DNA from: Nymphaea colorata
Taxonomy: Eukaryota > Streptophyta > Magnoliopsida > Nymphaeales > Nymphaeaceae
Direction of reading: 5' to 3'
DNA length: 64,000 bases
Assembly (NCBI RefSeq): GCF_008831285.2
Contig: NC_045141.1
Location: 8,235,353 to 8,299,352 of the forward strand
The translations under genes were made by a program, and so were the position numbers. Under the pieces are notes generated by a model, which ran no database searches, was not told the origin of the DNA, and saw only the letters and a program-made list of their open reading frames with translations. This document shows, in pieces, positions 52,480 through 64,000 of the stretch; position 1 is the stretch's first letter; each line of letters starts with the position of its first letter.

Positions 52480-54056
52480 GGCTGTTGTTCTTCTAGTGGG
52501 CACCCAACTGCTTGAGCTACATCTTCACTAACGAAATTGTGCGTAGCACCAAGTCTAGGAGTACTACTACTTTATGCTTTCCAATCTTACCAACAACTCT
52601 CATGGCATTCAGTCTTTTTGGGTCTGTCAAGGTATGACATGTCCCTTCAATAGTCTTAGATGCACTTGTATCAGTCTTGGCCTCATTCAGACTAGGTGGA
52701 TCTGTGTCTTGGCTAGGCTCTTTTTCTTCTTCATTGCTTTCATCAATGACTTCAAAAACTTGAAGATTTTTGCACTTGTGAGTACGACTCCATGGTTCCT
52801 TACAGTTGAAGCATTGATTGTTTTTTATCATTTGTTCCCTCTCTTGCCTAGTTTTGTAAGTGGTAGGCACTCGGTCTCTGTAGAGGGGTTTTTGATCTTC
52901 TCTTTTGTAGGGCATAGGCTTTCTTGGGGGTAGCCCTTTGTATTTGTTTGGCTCATTGCCTTTGTAAGGTTTCCTTAGAGCATTCTTGCATCTATTTCTC
53001 TCTTCTATTGCTCGAGCTTCGGTGAAACATTCTACCAAATCGGTGTATTTTCTTCGTTATACATCTATCTTGACCTCCTCTTTGAGGCCACCAATGTAGG
53101 CACCGATTAGTGACTTGGTGGTCCAATCAACCATATACGAAAGACTTTCGGATTTGCTTTGGTACTCTTGAACTGAGGACGTTTGTACTAAAACTTTGAG
53201 CTCTATGTCAATGTCTGTGTATGCTGAATCTCTGAATCGTGTTTGTAAACCCTCACTAAAATTCTCCCAAGTGATATTTAGTTGATGGCGTTTGAGCCAT
53301 CGATACCACTTCATAGCTTCTCCGTCGAAGTTGAGGATTGCGGTTGTAACCCATTCGTTTTCAGGCACACTTTGACAATCAAAATATTCTTCTACCTTCA
53401 AGAGCCAATCCTTGGCATCTACCCCTATAAAATGTAGAGAATCAATCTTAACGGCTGGGGTTCTTCTTCTTGGCTCAGTTTCGTTGCGTCTGCCTCTAAA
53501 GGGTTCTCCATCAACAAACACAATAACACAATATCCTCATCTTCCTCACTTTCATCCTTGCCTTGGTTCTTACTAAATCGCCGGTTTTGGGGCGCTCGTT
53601 GCTGGCTGCTGGAGCCAAACCTAAAATGGAACTCAGGCCCTTGTTGTTCGGGTTGGCTGGTGCCATTATGTCCGAAATGCTCAAATTGGTTAAAACTGCC
53701 GGAAAAAGGTGGGACAAACTGGTTGTTCATTGGCACCTTGCCTTTGTCTTCATTCGGAGGGGGGCCTTGTGTGTTCGGTGAAATTGTTCCATTCTTTTCA
53801 TCAAAGTATTTTGGCCAGCAATCAAGGAGTTCATCATCTGCTTCATCAGGTCTCATTCATCAAGTTTACTAAGGGACTTCTTGTACTCATGTAGTTGATG
53901 ACGCATTTGGTTCATGTTGGACTCAAGGGAATTCACTCGGCCTTGGTGTAAGGTTTCCATATCGAGTAAGTAGGATTCGACTTGTTCTTCTCAGCTGGAA
54001 GTCTCAACTTCTTGCTCGGGAGAATCATGGACAGTGGGTTTGGCTTTCTTCCCCAT
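52480..54056 (-). pseudogene. Chromovirus gag and protease
   Basis: ATG at 54056 begins MGKKAKPTVHDSPEQEVE and soon hits a stop. The capsid-type Retrotrans_gag domain lies at about 53450-53057 (FDGEAMKWYRWLKR, ENFSEGLQTRFRD). A stop after KIDV precedes the nucleocapsid zinc knuckle CFNC...HKC at about 52815-52780. The aspartic protease follows (VVVLLD at about 52570) and its active-site stretch is broken by a single-base deletion just after the Asp codon; GATHNF is read in the next frame. Confidence 0.85.
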
Positions 54057-54903
54057 TGAAAATTCTGCTCTTAGTCCTGCAGTACGACTGATCAAGCAAT
54101 CAACGAACTGCTACTACCGCTAACGACTGAAGAGGAAACCACTTGTTATTGTGCTGGTCGCCGGAAATTCTTCAGAAAACCAGTGCGGCTTGTAAATTCA
54201 GTAACTTCACGTCCAGAACTCTAAAAATCATGAAAATTGGCTGAAAAATACTAGACATGCTAGGGAATCCAATGGCACCAAGTTTAGTTTCAAATTCCTC
54301 CCCAATCTAAGTCGATCTGCATAGAAAGTCACGCTTGGACCTCAGTAGTCAAGCTCGTCGCTCATTCTTCAGCCGCACAGGAAATTTGCAGCAACAGGGG
54401 TCCACTAAGAAAATCATAACTTTTCAACCGTAACTCCAAAAAATTGGAAATTTTAACTGGAGATACCTGAGAAGTAGACGCTTGCAGCAAGCCTAAACTC
54501 AACCAATTCTGATGACGGAGCTGACAGTGCTGGCCACCAGAATCCGGCGTAGTTTCTTGTCTTTCAGAAACTGTAATACACTAGCTGCTGAATATGTAAT
54601 TTGACATTTGCTGTGCCAAATGAACTCCGTTTCTCACGAAATTTGGACAGAATGTGTCCGAAATATTTACGAACAGGTGGGTAGGGAGCTCGCTCACAGA
54701 TCACCAGAAACTTGCCTGATTTACTTGTTTGATTGGTCTGAACTGTTCTCACTTTTCTTCAGACGGCTGCTATTCTAACACAACCTGCTATGAAATCCGA
54801 GTGTATACTTCCTAAACTCAACTGAAATCTGACATAACCTGCTGCCAAACTGAAAAATCCTCTGCTACAATTTGAAAACCTAACTGAAATCTACCACTGT
54901 CTG

Positions 54904-54925
54904 CCCCAAGTGCGTTCTGATACCA
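54904..54925 (-). promoter_or_regulatory. Primer-binding site, initiator tRNA-Met type
   Basis: The minus strand reads TGGTATCAGAACGCACTTGG, complementary to the 3' end of plant initiator tRNA-Met as used by many gypsy elements. It starts two bases after the LTR end ...CCCACCA. It fixes the element's orientation and the inner boundary of its 5' LTR (54928). Confidence 0.85.
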
Positions 54926-54927
54926 AC

Positions 54928-55280
54928 TGGTGGGAACCTAGACCTGGCTAGTGATTTCTACGCCCGAGAATAGATCCCAAGTCCAGAATCAACTCACCGG
55001 AACCTAAAGTCCAAACTTAAGCAAATTATATTTACAAATTATATCCCAACCGGACAGCAACCCATCGAAGTTTCTGTCGATACATCTTTGTCTGCCAAAA
55101 GGACCTTTCTCTGACACAGGTCTCCGGTTGAGCACGTGGAATCCACTCACCATTTTTTTCCGTTCACGAAAGAGACCTGAAAACTGTTCGGTCAATTTAG
55201 CTTGGTCCTCTCATTGCCTTGTAGCATTGGAAAGGACTGGGTAAACTAGTGCTTCTTCCACCAGATCTAGGGCTGGATAC
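54928..55280 (-). mobile_element. 5' LTR of the chromovirus, 3' portion only
   Basis: Starts (plus strand) TGGTGGGAACCTAGACCTGG, the complement of the LTR end. The first 130 bases or so match, inverted, 58100-58230 at the end of the opposite LTR copy. The similarity fades to the right, and no TGTTCACC start follows before the inverted block at 55590. The LTR is truncated or rearranged. Confidence 0.7.
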
Positions 55281-55589
55281 CAAAAATTGTATGTCATTAG
55301 TACTTTTGAAAAGACAAAACAAAATAGCAATTCTTTAGGAATTCGGGCAGGCACGAGTGGTCCTCGAGTCTATGGTTACCTCCAAACAAAGGGGCTTGAG
55401 TTCCAGAAGTCGCATTTTCTATCTTTTTCTTTCGGCAAGGTGGTGCGCGCTATCTGCTCGGGAAGTGGCTAGGCGATAGCCACAGGAAAGCCAGTCATCC
55501 AAGCTGCAAGGGAGGGATCATTTGTTAGGCCCTTCCGCCAGTTGTCTGTACCAGCTTCTTCTACATATACCGCAGTTGAAGCACCTAAA
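55281..55589. other. Unassigned DNA next to an inversion breakpoint
   Basis: About 300 bp of more GC-rich text with no match elsewhere in the window that I can see and no gene. It ends exactly where the inverted copy of block X begins. Confidence 0.4.
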
Positions 55590-56514
55590 GGCTCCGAGAT
55601 CCAAAGTAATCAAACACGGCCTAAGGTTTCTCTTGTGGATCTAATTTGAATTAAATTCCTTCTATTTTGAACAAAGTTTTGACTATGAAAATGTGATGCA
55701 ATTCATGATTCATGGTAATTGGCTTCCGCACCTTTTTATAGTAATAACACAGACTTATTTGTAGATTCTTTGTTGGGGTCTTCTTTTTGCTTACGATTTC
55801 AAACTAATACAATCTTATTGCAATTTATCTAAGGACTGTGTTTTTTAATTTAAACGGCAAAATGAAGGCAGGAAGTAAAATTCCTATTTTAAAAAGTGAA
55901 ATGTTAGCTGAAGTCAAAAAAAGTAATTTTGTGATAAGAGGATCGTATTAAAACAAAGAAATCAGCTTGGCTCCCCATATTAGTGGATGTTGGATTGAAA
56001 TCTGTATTTGACAGATTTTACGAAAAGCATGTTATTTAAAAAAATATGATGTAGTCCACTTTTAAAATTATAGAAAAGGTAGGCATGGAAATGAAAATTT
56101 TTTGGAATTTATTTAAAGCACCAAAAACGTTTTTTCTTTGAAAATGCTTTGCTTTAGTTTTTTGTCAAATGCAATAAGTGAATGTGTTTGACATATAATT
56201 TCCGACAAACATTTGATCCAGAGAATATCTTTTAATAAATAGGCAACAACAAAAATATTTAGGAGAAATTAAATGGTGTTTTCCAAATTCTCCTCTCTTT
56301 TTACAGAATGTGATGGTGTTGGCAAACTTAACACATTTTTTTCACTTTGAATCAATTCATGTTTTATAAATAAAATTATGAATCATTTTAATTCCATATT
56401 TTTAAATTTCCTTTTTTTGATGATCCACTAAGTTATTATATCGTTGATTTTCTTTGTTCTACATTGAAACGATTAAAATTTAAAACTATGTAAAATACAT
56501 TTTGTAAAATGTAC
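55590..56514. repeat. Block X, inverted copy
   Basis: Inverted copy of 34044-34975, ending (inverted) with the PIF-like terminus 'caaacacggcctaagg' at about 55611 and extending to 'ttttgtaaaatgta' at 56513. The two copies differ by scattered substitutions and small indels. The right edge abuts the LTR start TGTTCACCCC within four bases. Confidence 0.92.
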
Positions 56515-56517
56515 TCT

Positions 56518-58230
56518 TGTTCACCCCAGCATAATGCTCAGATCTTAGCAAAATCCCCACCAAGTTTCAAGTGAATCCAACCAGCCATCGCGAAGAACTC
56601 GCTCCCGGTTGGAAATCTGTGTGCTACCGCCGGTGTAACCAATCGCTGTTACTTTTCCGATCAGTTTTCGGTCCAGCCCGATCATTTCAATGGATTCCCG
56701 ATTTGCCTATGGTCAGTTTGATTCATTACTAGATTTTGAATTAATTTTCAAGGGTATTCCCATCAAGAGGGCACTAAATCGAGTTAAGGGGAGGTCGCAG
56801 GCTGCAACCGTTACACGTCGCAGCCTCCTCTTGAGCTCCTCGTCTTAATAGATGAGAGTTACAAATCCCTCCCTGTCTCTTCAGCCATTCACCTCCACTC
56901 GCACCATCATGAGCCATCATTGAGGAGTTAAGGTTCGTATTCAATTTCCTTAGCTAGGAAGACCCTTATCAAACCTCGTAGCCTCTTCACCTCTCATAAC
57001 CGACCCTTTTCAGTTCACGCAAGACTTAATCAACCTCCACCTCATGCTAACTCCTCCTCCTCGTCATTACTAGCCTTCACCCATCATTAGTGAACCACTC
57101 CCCTCACATGTCTCTTGACTTATACCCCTTAGCCTAAACTGATCCTAATCATTAGTGTCATCTTCTCTCGTGTAACTCTCCACCCTCTTAGCAATTAACC
57201 TCCATCTCACGTGTAGACCAAACCCACTCCACTACCGAACCACTTCCAACTAGACCTAACCCGCTTCACCTAAACTGAGCCTACCCAAACTTATACCAAG
57301 CTCACCTCCCTGTTCCGAGCTCAGCTTGTCCCCTTGCAGTCTTACTAGTTAGGTTCCCTCTCCAAGGATTGGTCGTGTGCATCTTGGTTCACCACCTCCA
57401 CTTCATCGGACAACCTCTTCTTGCACCCTCCATTGCAGCACCCTTCCACCGAACGTAGTCATAAGCACCAAGGCGACCACGGCCTGGTGGGCCGAACCCC
57501 TGCCTCCATCCGGGCACTCCTCCATCACATTGCTGTCTCTCTCGGCCGTCTGAGGCCTGCAGCAACCACACTCCATCCATCAGGTGTTGCAGGCAGCCCT
57601 AGTGCCGTCCCCTTCCATTGCCGGGACACTCCGTCTCTCTCGGCTAGCTTCCACCAGTCCACAAGCCGTCTTAGGCCAGGCAGGCCTAGCCTTCGTTCCA
57701 CCTCCTTGCTGAGATATCCGAGACTGGCTTTGCCACTGGTTTTCTCTTGGATCTATTGCTGTTTAAGTCGATTTCTCATCGGCTAGGTTACTTCCCAACA
57801 TCCGATAGAATGGGGTTAGGGGGTAATTGTTTTCTAAACCAGGCTCTAGCCAATTGCTACTGTCGGTAGTCCCTCCAAGGCACCTTGCCAAGGACACGGC
57901 TATGGGTAGCTAGACCACCAAAGGGAAAGGGCATGGTTTGGCCGTTCTTGGGATGAATGGTTTGTGAATGAGTTGTCAGAGTTAAATTTGTATCGCTCAC
58001 ATTTGTACAAGCCTTGATCCCCTTAGTGTTGTAGTATGATTTAAACCATGGGTCTGGGAAAACACACTTGTATCTTTCACCCAGGGTACTATTAAGCTGG
58101 GGTTGTTGTCTGGTGGGGATTTATAAATATAATTTGCTTAGGTTTGGACTTTAGGCTCCCTTGAGTTGATTCTGGACTTGGGATCTAGTCTCGGTCATAG
58201 AAATCGCTAGCCGGGTCTAGGTTCCCACCA
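56518..58230 (+). mobile_element. Solo LTR-like sequence, plus orientation, 1713 bp
   Basis: Begins TGTTCACCCC and ends GGTTCCCACCA, the TG...CA ends of an LTR. Its first part is inverted relative to 47488-48062 and its last 130 bp are inverted relative to 54928-55060, tying it to the gypsy element. No primer-binding site follows 58230. The flanks (actct, tgcaa) do not match as a 5-bp target duplication. A GC-rich 121-codon open frame at 57421-57786 is probably chance. Confidence 0.75.
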
Positions 58231-59766
58231 TGCAACAAGTTCTAAATTTGAAATTATACTGGCTATGGATCTAAATTTTATCTATCGACATAAAAGATCG
58301 AAAAGCCCCCCACTACATTCATCTGACATTCTCCAAAATCAAATAAATCCCCTTGATCTCCTTGCCCTTATGAGTCGTTTGGAGATATTTTATGAGCATC
58401 CCAGGAATCTTGGTTCATTACGCAATAGGGAGATGCAAAAAAACAGTCCACCACATTCCTTTTCGAACACCTTATACCTTGCTTATAAACTTTACGAGAA
58501 AGAGATTCCATTGTACAAATCACTCTTGCTTTTAGATGGGAGCTGGGAATTTGGTGCTTTGAGATTTGGACAGGAAACCTTTTCAATTTTACGAAGCAGG
58601 GATCTGGTCAAGCTTCTAATTTTTACTATTGCTACTCCATGCCACACCTTATTTCTTTTATGACTATCTATTTATTGCGACAACCATGAGATGCCATGCA
58701 CGTGCCATTTATCAATTCCAATCACATATGAAGCGTATGTCAATCAATAATCTGTCAATCATTCGCTACCCAAACTCCAATGTTAATTCAAACTCCAATA
58801 TCATTAGGCATTTGGTAAGAAAAATTTTGTGGTCTTTGAACACATTTTCTTAAAATACATGTTATGTTCTTATTTTGAGAAGAATGATCCAGTTATGGTT
58901 ATCATTCCTAAATTAAGCAATCAAATGCTAGAAGTAAGTAATTAGATCATATTTCCAAAACAAAAGCATAGCATTCTTGAAACACATGTTCTAAAAATGT
59001 TCTGTGTTCCAAGTGCATAATTTTCTCTTTTAGTAGTCTACTTAGACATAATATCAGGTATTACTTAACCAATTCACCTTCTCTCGTGGCGTCTGTTAGG
59101 AATGTGGCTCGAATCACCGAATTTCAATGATGTACCATTAACAGGGAAAGGAATGTGGATGGAAGGGACTAACTACAAAGCATTCAACTGCAACAGGTTT
59201 AAAGTTTATGCTCTAATTTGAAATCACATATCTATAGCCAAAATAGAGCTGATGGATGAACTTTGACTCAGGAAGGTGATCGATGCTTGGTATTATAACT
59301 CATTCGGGGTTGCAAAAGTCCCCGAGTCAAACAGGGCTTTGAAGACATAGATTCAAGTCAAGTCTTCGTGGACGGCCTTAGAGGGGATTTCTGTTTCGCA
59401 AAGCAGTCAAAGACAGAGGGCAGCATTTTCTTCTCTTCGCGAGAACTTCTGGATCGGAGTCAAGCACAAGAGGTGTCGAACTTTCCTGCATGAGCTACTG
59501 CTCGAGTCAAGCTCTAGTTAAGTCAGGCATCCAGCATGAGCACCCGGCAAAGCCCGTCGGATTGGATAGTCTCATTGGTCTGTTGGGTCGGAAGGTCTTG
59601 TTTCCTATTTGTTAATTAATTTCTGGTCCACACGACTTCAGGCAGATAAAGCAGCTACTAAAGCTATGCCTGTCAATCGAGTAGGTGATCTTGGATAGTT
59701 TTGAACTACCGCGGACTTGTTTCATAGCTCTCAGCCTGACAAATGATGATTGAGACGAGATTTGGC
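58231..59766. other. Unrecognised DNA between LTR and duplicated block
   Basis: A 132-codon open frame at 58265-58663 on the plus strand (beginning MDLNFIYRHKRSKSPPLHSS) has no family motif I recognise. Around 59280-59590 the DNA becomes GC-richer, with words like 'gagtcaagctc'; it may be another repeat edge. No gene is supported. Confidence 0.35.
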
Positions 59767-61399
59767 CAAGGTTGGATCTACTCAGAAGATCCATGACAAA
59801 AAAAATCATGGATCTCTAATCCACAAATTTCAAATCTGCATGGAGTTAAAAACATGGATTAGAAATCAAGCCACCCCCGTCCGATCACTTGCGCGGATCT
59901 CACATTATCGACCTATCTCCTGCCATGGCCCTTTCTCCCCACCTAAAACCAACTAGAAGATATGATTCTCAAAATCATTCGAAAAGCAATTGAAACTATT
60001 GGCTGTCCATGGCCCTTTCTCTCCACCAAAGAACACTACGAAAATAAACTGTTGACAATGCAATGGTTTCAGAAATAGCTTCTTGAGAGAGAGAAAGAGA
60101 GAGATGTTGAAGCTCAGTCGATGTTGATGAGAGATCCAAGCCCTCTTTAGACACTATCTTTGACAATCCTAAGTGCAGGGAACTTCAACACTTTTGATGA
60201 CCCTGAGGATTTCAAGAAAGAGAAATACAAACCATCGGTACTGTTGATGATTTCAGACAGAGAGAGAGAGAAGGAGAGGGAGGGAGGGTGAGGGATAGAG
60301 GGAGAGGGATAGAGGGAGGGAGGGAGGGAGAGGGGGAAAGGGTGGGAGACGACTTGCCTGACCATCTCCGAGTATATCTGCAGACACTTGAAAAGAGAGA
60401 ACTCACCCACAAAAGATGCCCTTCGTCTGTGATGATAAAGAGGATATCAGTAAAAAAAAAAAAAAAAAAACAGCCACCACCACTGAAAAGAGAGAGCTCA
60501 GCCATAGAAGATGCCCTTTGCTTATGATGACGAGAAGATCGGGAAAAAAAAAGACACTGCCATGGTCAGGGCCGAGAGAGAGAGAGAGAGGGTGAGGATG
60601 CAAGCTTTGCATTGCCAAACACGGTTCATAGAGGGTGAACAACGACCTGAGCATGGATCGTTAAACCTTGACTCAAAATCGAGTTCGGGCCAACTATTTT
60701 AATAAATGAGCCAAACTAGAGCTCATTTTTCAACTCTTTTTTTACTTGAGCCGAGTTTGAATTCATTGAACTCGAATGTTTTAAGCTCGACTTGCCTCAA
60801 GCAAAAGTAGTAGTTATTTTGTTTTTTCCATTTCACGTTTTATGCCATCCTGTGGTTCTCTCTCTTCTCTTTCTTCTTCAATGCTTCATCCAAATGAAAA
60901 GTGTCTCATCCAAATGCCCAATACCACCATTGCCCTTCTCATTTGCTGCTGCAAAGCCTGTCAAGGTATGCCTCTCTCTCTCTCTCTCCCTCTCTCTAAC
61001 TATAAGTCAAGGGTCGCTCATTGGAGCGAGGGTTTCATCAAAACCCTTGCTCCAACAAACGTGGTTTCATAACACCTTCGCTCGCAGCGAGTGAGAAATG
61101 AAACCCTCGTTCACTGGAGCTTTGGAATCTAAAACCCTGATTCGCAGGAGCAAGGGTTTCTTTCTTCAAAATCTTGCTCCAACAAGCGAGGGTTTCAAAA
61201 CACCCTCGTTCGCAGCAAGTGAGGGATGAAACCCTTGCTCAGCAAAGCAAACGGTTTCAAATCACTCTGAAAACCTCACACTGCAAGGGGTTTCAGATTA
61301 ATCAGAACCCTCGCTCAGCAAAGGGTGGTGCTGGAGCAAGGGCTTTCAGGTTCATGAAACCCTCGTTCCAGCAAGCGATCTGAAACCTTCATTCAGCGC
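59767..61399. repeat. Block Y, direct copy
   Basis: Direct copy of about 34975-36609, starting at 'ccaaggttggatctactcag'. It includes the GGGA-type microsatellite (about 60258-60350), the poly-A run (about 60452-60470) and the left two thirds of the GAGGGTTTC-rich MITE from 60629. It ends at 'cattcagcgc'. The MITE copy lacks its right terminus. Confidence 0.92.
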
Positions 61400-64000
61400 A
61401 CAAGTCACATTTTGAGCACTCAAGCGCATTTTTGGGGCTTGGAGCCTTCCTGAACAGATGTTGAAATAAAAAATTTCATTGAAGCCATCATTCATTCATA
61501 TATAGTGCATGGTATGTGATATTTTAGGACCAGAGGTGCAATTTCTGTGCCACATAGAGCCTTTGTGCTCCAGAACAACAAAAAAAGGCGTAAATGAATA
61601 AAAAAAAGTTCATTGTTAGTATCCCAGGTGGACTTCATTTCACTAAGGAAGAAGATAACCCCAGACTGCAGAATCTCTTCTTCAGCCAAATCTGCTACTT
61701 CTTTGTCATCAGGTGGGTCAGTTAATAATGAACTCCAGCAGGGTGTAGTACGAGCAACAAAAGAAAAAAGAAAAAAAGAACTGATCCGGGCATCTGCCAG
61801 ATCAGCAAGAAAACAAGAAAGAGGAAAAGTGATCGAAAAAGGAATAAAAAAAATGACGTGCCGGATTTCGCCTTAGGACACCCTCAGAGCAAGAAATGAA
61901 GAAGAAACTTGAGGAAGAGAGAGAAAGAAAAATTAATACCTATCGTTGTTGGGTTTTTACTACTGCTGCTCAAGCTCTGGTCTGTTCACTGATCGCGACA
62001 GATGGCTGGTGACAGTAGATGCTTCCAGCTGCTCAACGTAAAATCCTCAAAAATAGAAGGGGACAAACAAGATTCAAGAGAGTGAGGAAAGATAAAATGA
62101 AAGAAGGAAATGGAAAATAAGTTGACAAAGAGCCACTTATACCTGTATTGGGAAATTTGACGTTGACCCGTTGTTTTGTACACAATTCCAGTGAAGACCC
62201 TTTTATTTTTTTCAATTATTAACATGCAATCTTTTGGGTTTCAGTAGAGGTCAGGTTGACCCGTTCTTTATAAAAATTAAATGCAAGACTTAATCAGGGA
62301 AGACTTTAGTTGCGTAGAGTAAAGTAAAGACGATTTGTTCAAAATCCCTTATACATGCAGCTGCGGCTTACGTTACAGATCCTACTTCTCCATCAAAAAA
62401 TTCTTCGTAATGTAACAATTGCATTATAGAATGTAGCTGCATGTGTATACATCAATCATACAGATCTATCTCACTTACAAAAAGTCCAGTAGAAGCCGTA
62501 CATTGGATTTAAAAACAGTTTAACACTTGGCTTTTTTTTTTAAATTAGACCATAAAAAAAGTTATGTCTTCCCAGCCACTATGTGCGATCTCAAAGTATT
62601 TAAATCTAAGAATCCACACCAATAATGTTTTCAATGCTTACAAAGACTGCTCCACAAATTAAATGAGAAAAATAAGAGGCAACTCCTTTTGAAAAACACC
62701 AAATGTCCAACTTTTCCTTTTGTTTTTCAAACAAACACTTGATCTCGTCAATAGCATTAAAGTAATCATCCAAATGATGAAATTATCCCATCAAATTGAA
62801 AATATTATCAAGAAAATAGAATTAAAAAGGGAAAACTGCAAATTAATGGCTCTGGTACAAACTCCAAAGTTATCTAGATCAAGATTGTGGGGATAAGTTT
62901 AAGTAGAAAGATGTAACTCACTAATAGCTATATATATGTAAAAGGTATTCTGAACTGACAATCAATATGAGCTATTATGTTGAACCAAGTTGAAGAGTAT
63001 GGTCTCAAAATGTCAATGGCTGATATATTTAAAAATGTATCTCAGGATTTTTGATGTCGCAACATGCAGGATTGATTATGGAATTCTGCCCATAAGGCGA
63101 AGATTTTTGTGGAGACATCTCAAAGATAAAAATTAAGGATGTAGAAGATATAGTTATCAGAGTCATTCATGAACACCAAAACTGAGGACATTTTTCCTTT
63201 CTTAACTAAAATTAATTTTAAGACTGCTAATTGGATAAAAATAAAACAAAAGAATTAGTCAACATGTGAAAGTAGGCCAAAGAATGAGCAAACATGTAAA
63301 ACTAATCCGAAGGTGGATATTAAAACCACCCAAAAGGAGAATATAGGTTTGTAGATCATTGTATGAAAGCCGGGAAGATCCTGAATGGTGAAATTGAGTT
63401 CCTTTTCTTTTTGTTGGCAATGTTGTGCTTCGATTGAAGGTGCCATGATTTATTGATATATATTCACATTTTGATAGAGGGAAAATGTAATGGCGAAAGC
63501 AGCAAAATACGCTACTTTTCAGGGTTGATTTCATCTTTCCAACAATGTCATTCCTCCTTAAACAAAAATGTGACTGCATTTTCCCCAAGTGCAATGACTT
63601 GTAAGGAATGGATCTCGCGAGACATATCTTTGATTGATTGGAACTGGAACTTGCTCGATGAGAGTTGCGCATCCTTATCTATACTGGTGATTTAGTGGCT
63701 GGTATCTGTGTCCTATAGTGCTGATTTCGTCGCCGCTAAGTCCATGTATGCCAGTTATGTTTAACATCGCTTCAAGTCTTCACCGCTATAGACCTACAAT
63801 GGTAGTTTTTGCCACCGTATATCTTGCTCTAACCAGTATCGGAGACACTGAGAGCCTGCCCACTTCAGCTGCATGTTTATCTTATCACTCAAGTGTCCCT
63901 CCCTCTCTGTTTTATGATTAACACTTGTATCTTTTCTACAAGTTAGCTATGTTTCTGTTTTAATTTACTTTTCTCTCAACAATATGGTGGAATTTAACTA
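61400..64000. other. Unassigned DNA at the right edge
   Basis: A basic 87-codon open frame on the plus strand at 61613-61876 contains ATKEKRKKELIRASARSARK and could be a lone exon, but no family is recognised and it ends without a clear splice site. A 137-codon minus frame at 63672-63259 overlaps others and has no motif. The remainder is AT-rich without visible features. Confidence 0.35.

Larger units (their letters stand above)
48063..54927 (-). mobile_element. Ty3/gypsy chromovirus internal region, decayed
   Basis: Reading on the minus strand: primer-binding site, leader, gag, protease, reverse transcriptase, RNase H, integrase, chromodomain, then about 1.2 kb of 3' untranslated DNA. This order and the chromodomain define a plant chromovirus. 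All coding parts carry stops or frame changes, so the element cannot make its own proteins. A run of non-coding DNA from 48063 to about 49300 holds no gene. I could not locate a polypurine tract or matched LTR pair. Confidence 0.93.

Noticed and set aside
57421-57786. 121-codon GC-rich plus-strand ORF as a gene
   Set aside because: It lies inside an LTR-like sequence, is Pro/Ser/Arg-rich without motifs, and overlaps open frames on the other strand.

Overview
This window is nuclear DNA from a flowering plant. The signs are an LRR receptor kinase with the plant-specific kinase intron, a plant JMJ14/15/18-type histone demethylase relic with GT-AG introns, a Ty3/gypsy chromovirus primed by initiator tRNA-Met, a LINE fragment, and many small hAT-like elements with TAG...CTA ends and 8-bp target duplications. 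The sequence is AT-rich and includes a 100-N assembly gap. I cannot name the species from sequence alone.

No gene in the window looks intact. Every recognisable host gene is broken. At 4.6-8.8 kb (minus) lies an LRR-XII (Xa21/EFR-like) receptor kinase with nonsense codons, a 266-bp tandem duplication inside the kinase domain and a lost splice acceptor. Its second exon and 3' flank recur at 19.5-21.1 kb. A piece of an ARM-repeat gene sits at 13.9-14.4 kb (plus). The C-terminal half of a JmjC demethylase (end of JmjC, C5HC2 finger, FYRN, FYRC) lies at 30.5-33.5 kb (plus).

Layout. 0-15.5 kb: receptor-kinase pseudogene embedded in short dispersed repeats and GAGCTCGA-rich hAT-like MITEs. 15.5-19.5 kb: AT-rich, no gene seen. 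19.5-21.1 kb: segmental duplicate carrying a MITE whose empty site is preserved in the other copy. 21.1-25.3 kb: tandem repeats and LTR-like non-coding DNA ending in an assembly gap. 25.4-30.5 kb: mostly non-coding with two weak ORFs. 30.5-33.5 kb: JMJ relic. 34-37 kb: a repeat unit (PIF-like element plus MITE) that recurs in two pieces of opposite orientation at 55.6-56.5 and 59.8-61.4 kb. 37-38.6 kb: LINE remnant. 38.6-45.3 kb: ORF-poor DNA ending in a sequence that resembles the end of a long LTR plus primer-binding site. 45.6-46.5 kb: internally deleted hAT transposon. 47.5-58.2 kb: chromovirus (minus strand) with LTR pieces in both orientations. 58.2-64 kb: repeats and unrecognised DNA.

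The window therefore records genome turnover more than a functional pathway. I did not find a new functional system. The best observations are structural: an empty-site-proven MITE insertion, splice-site decay visible by comparing paralogues, an inversion with defined breakpoints, nested palindromic elements, and a putative very long LTR.
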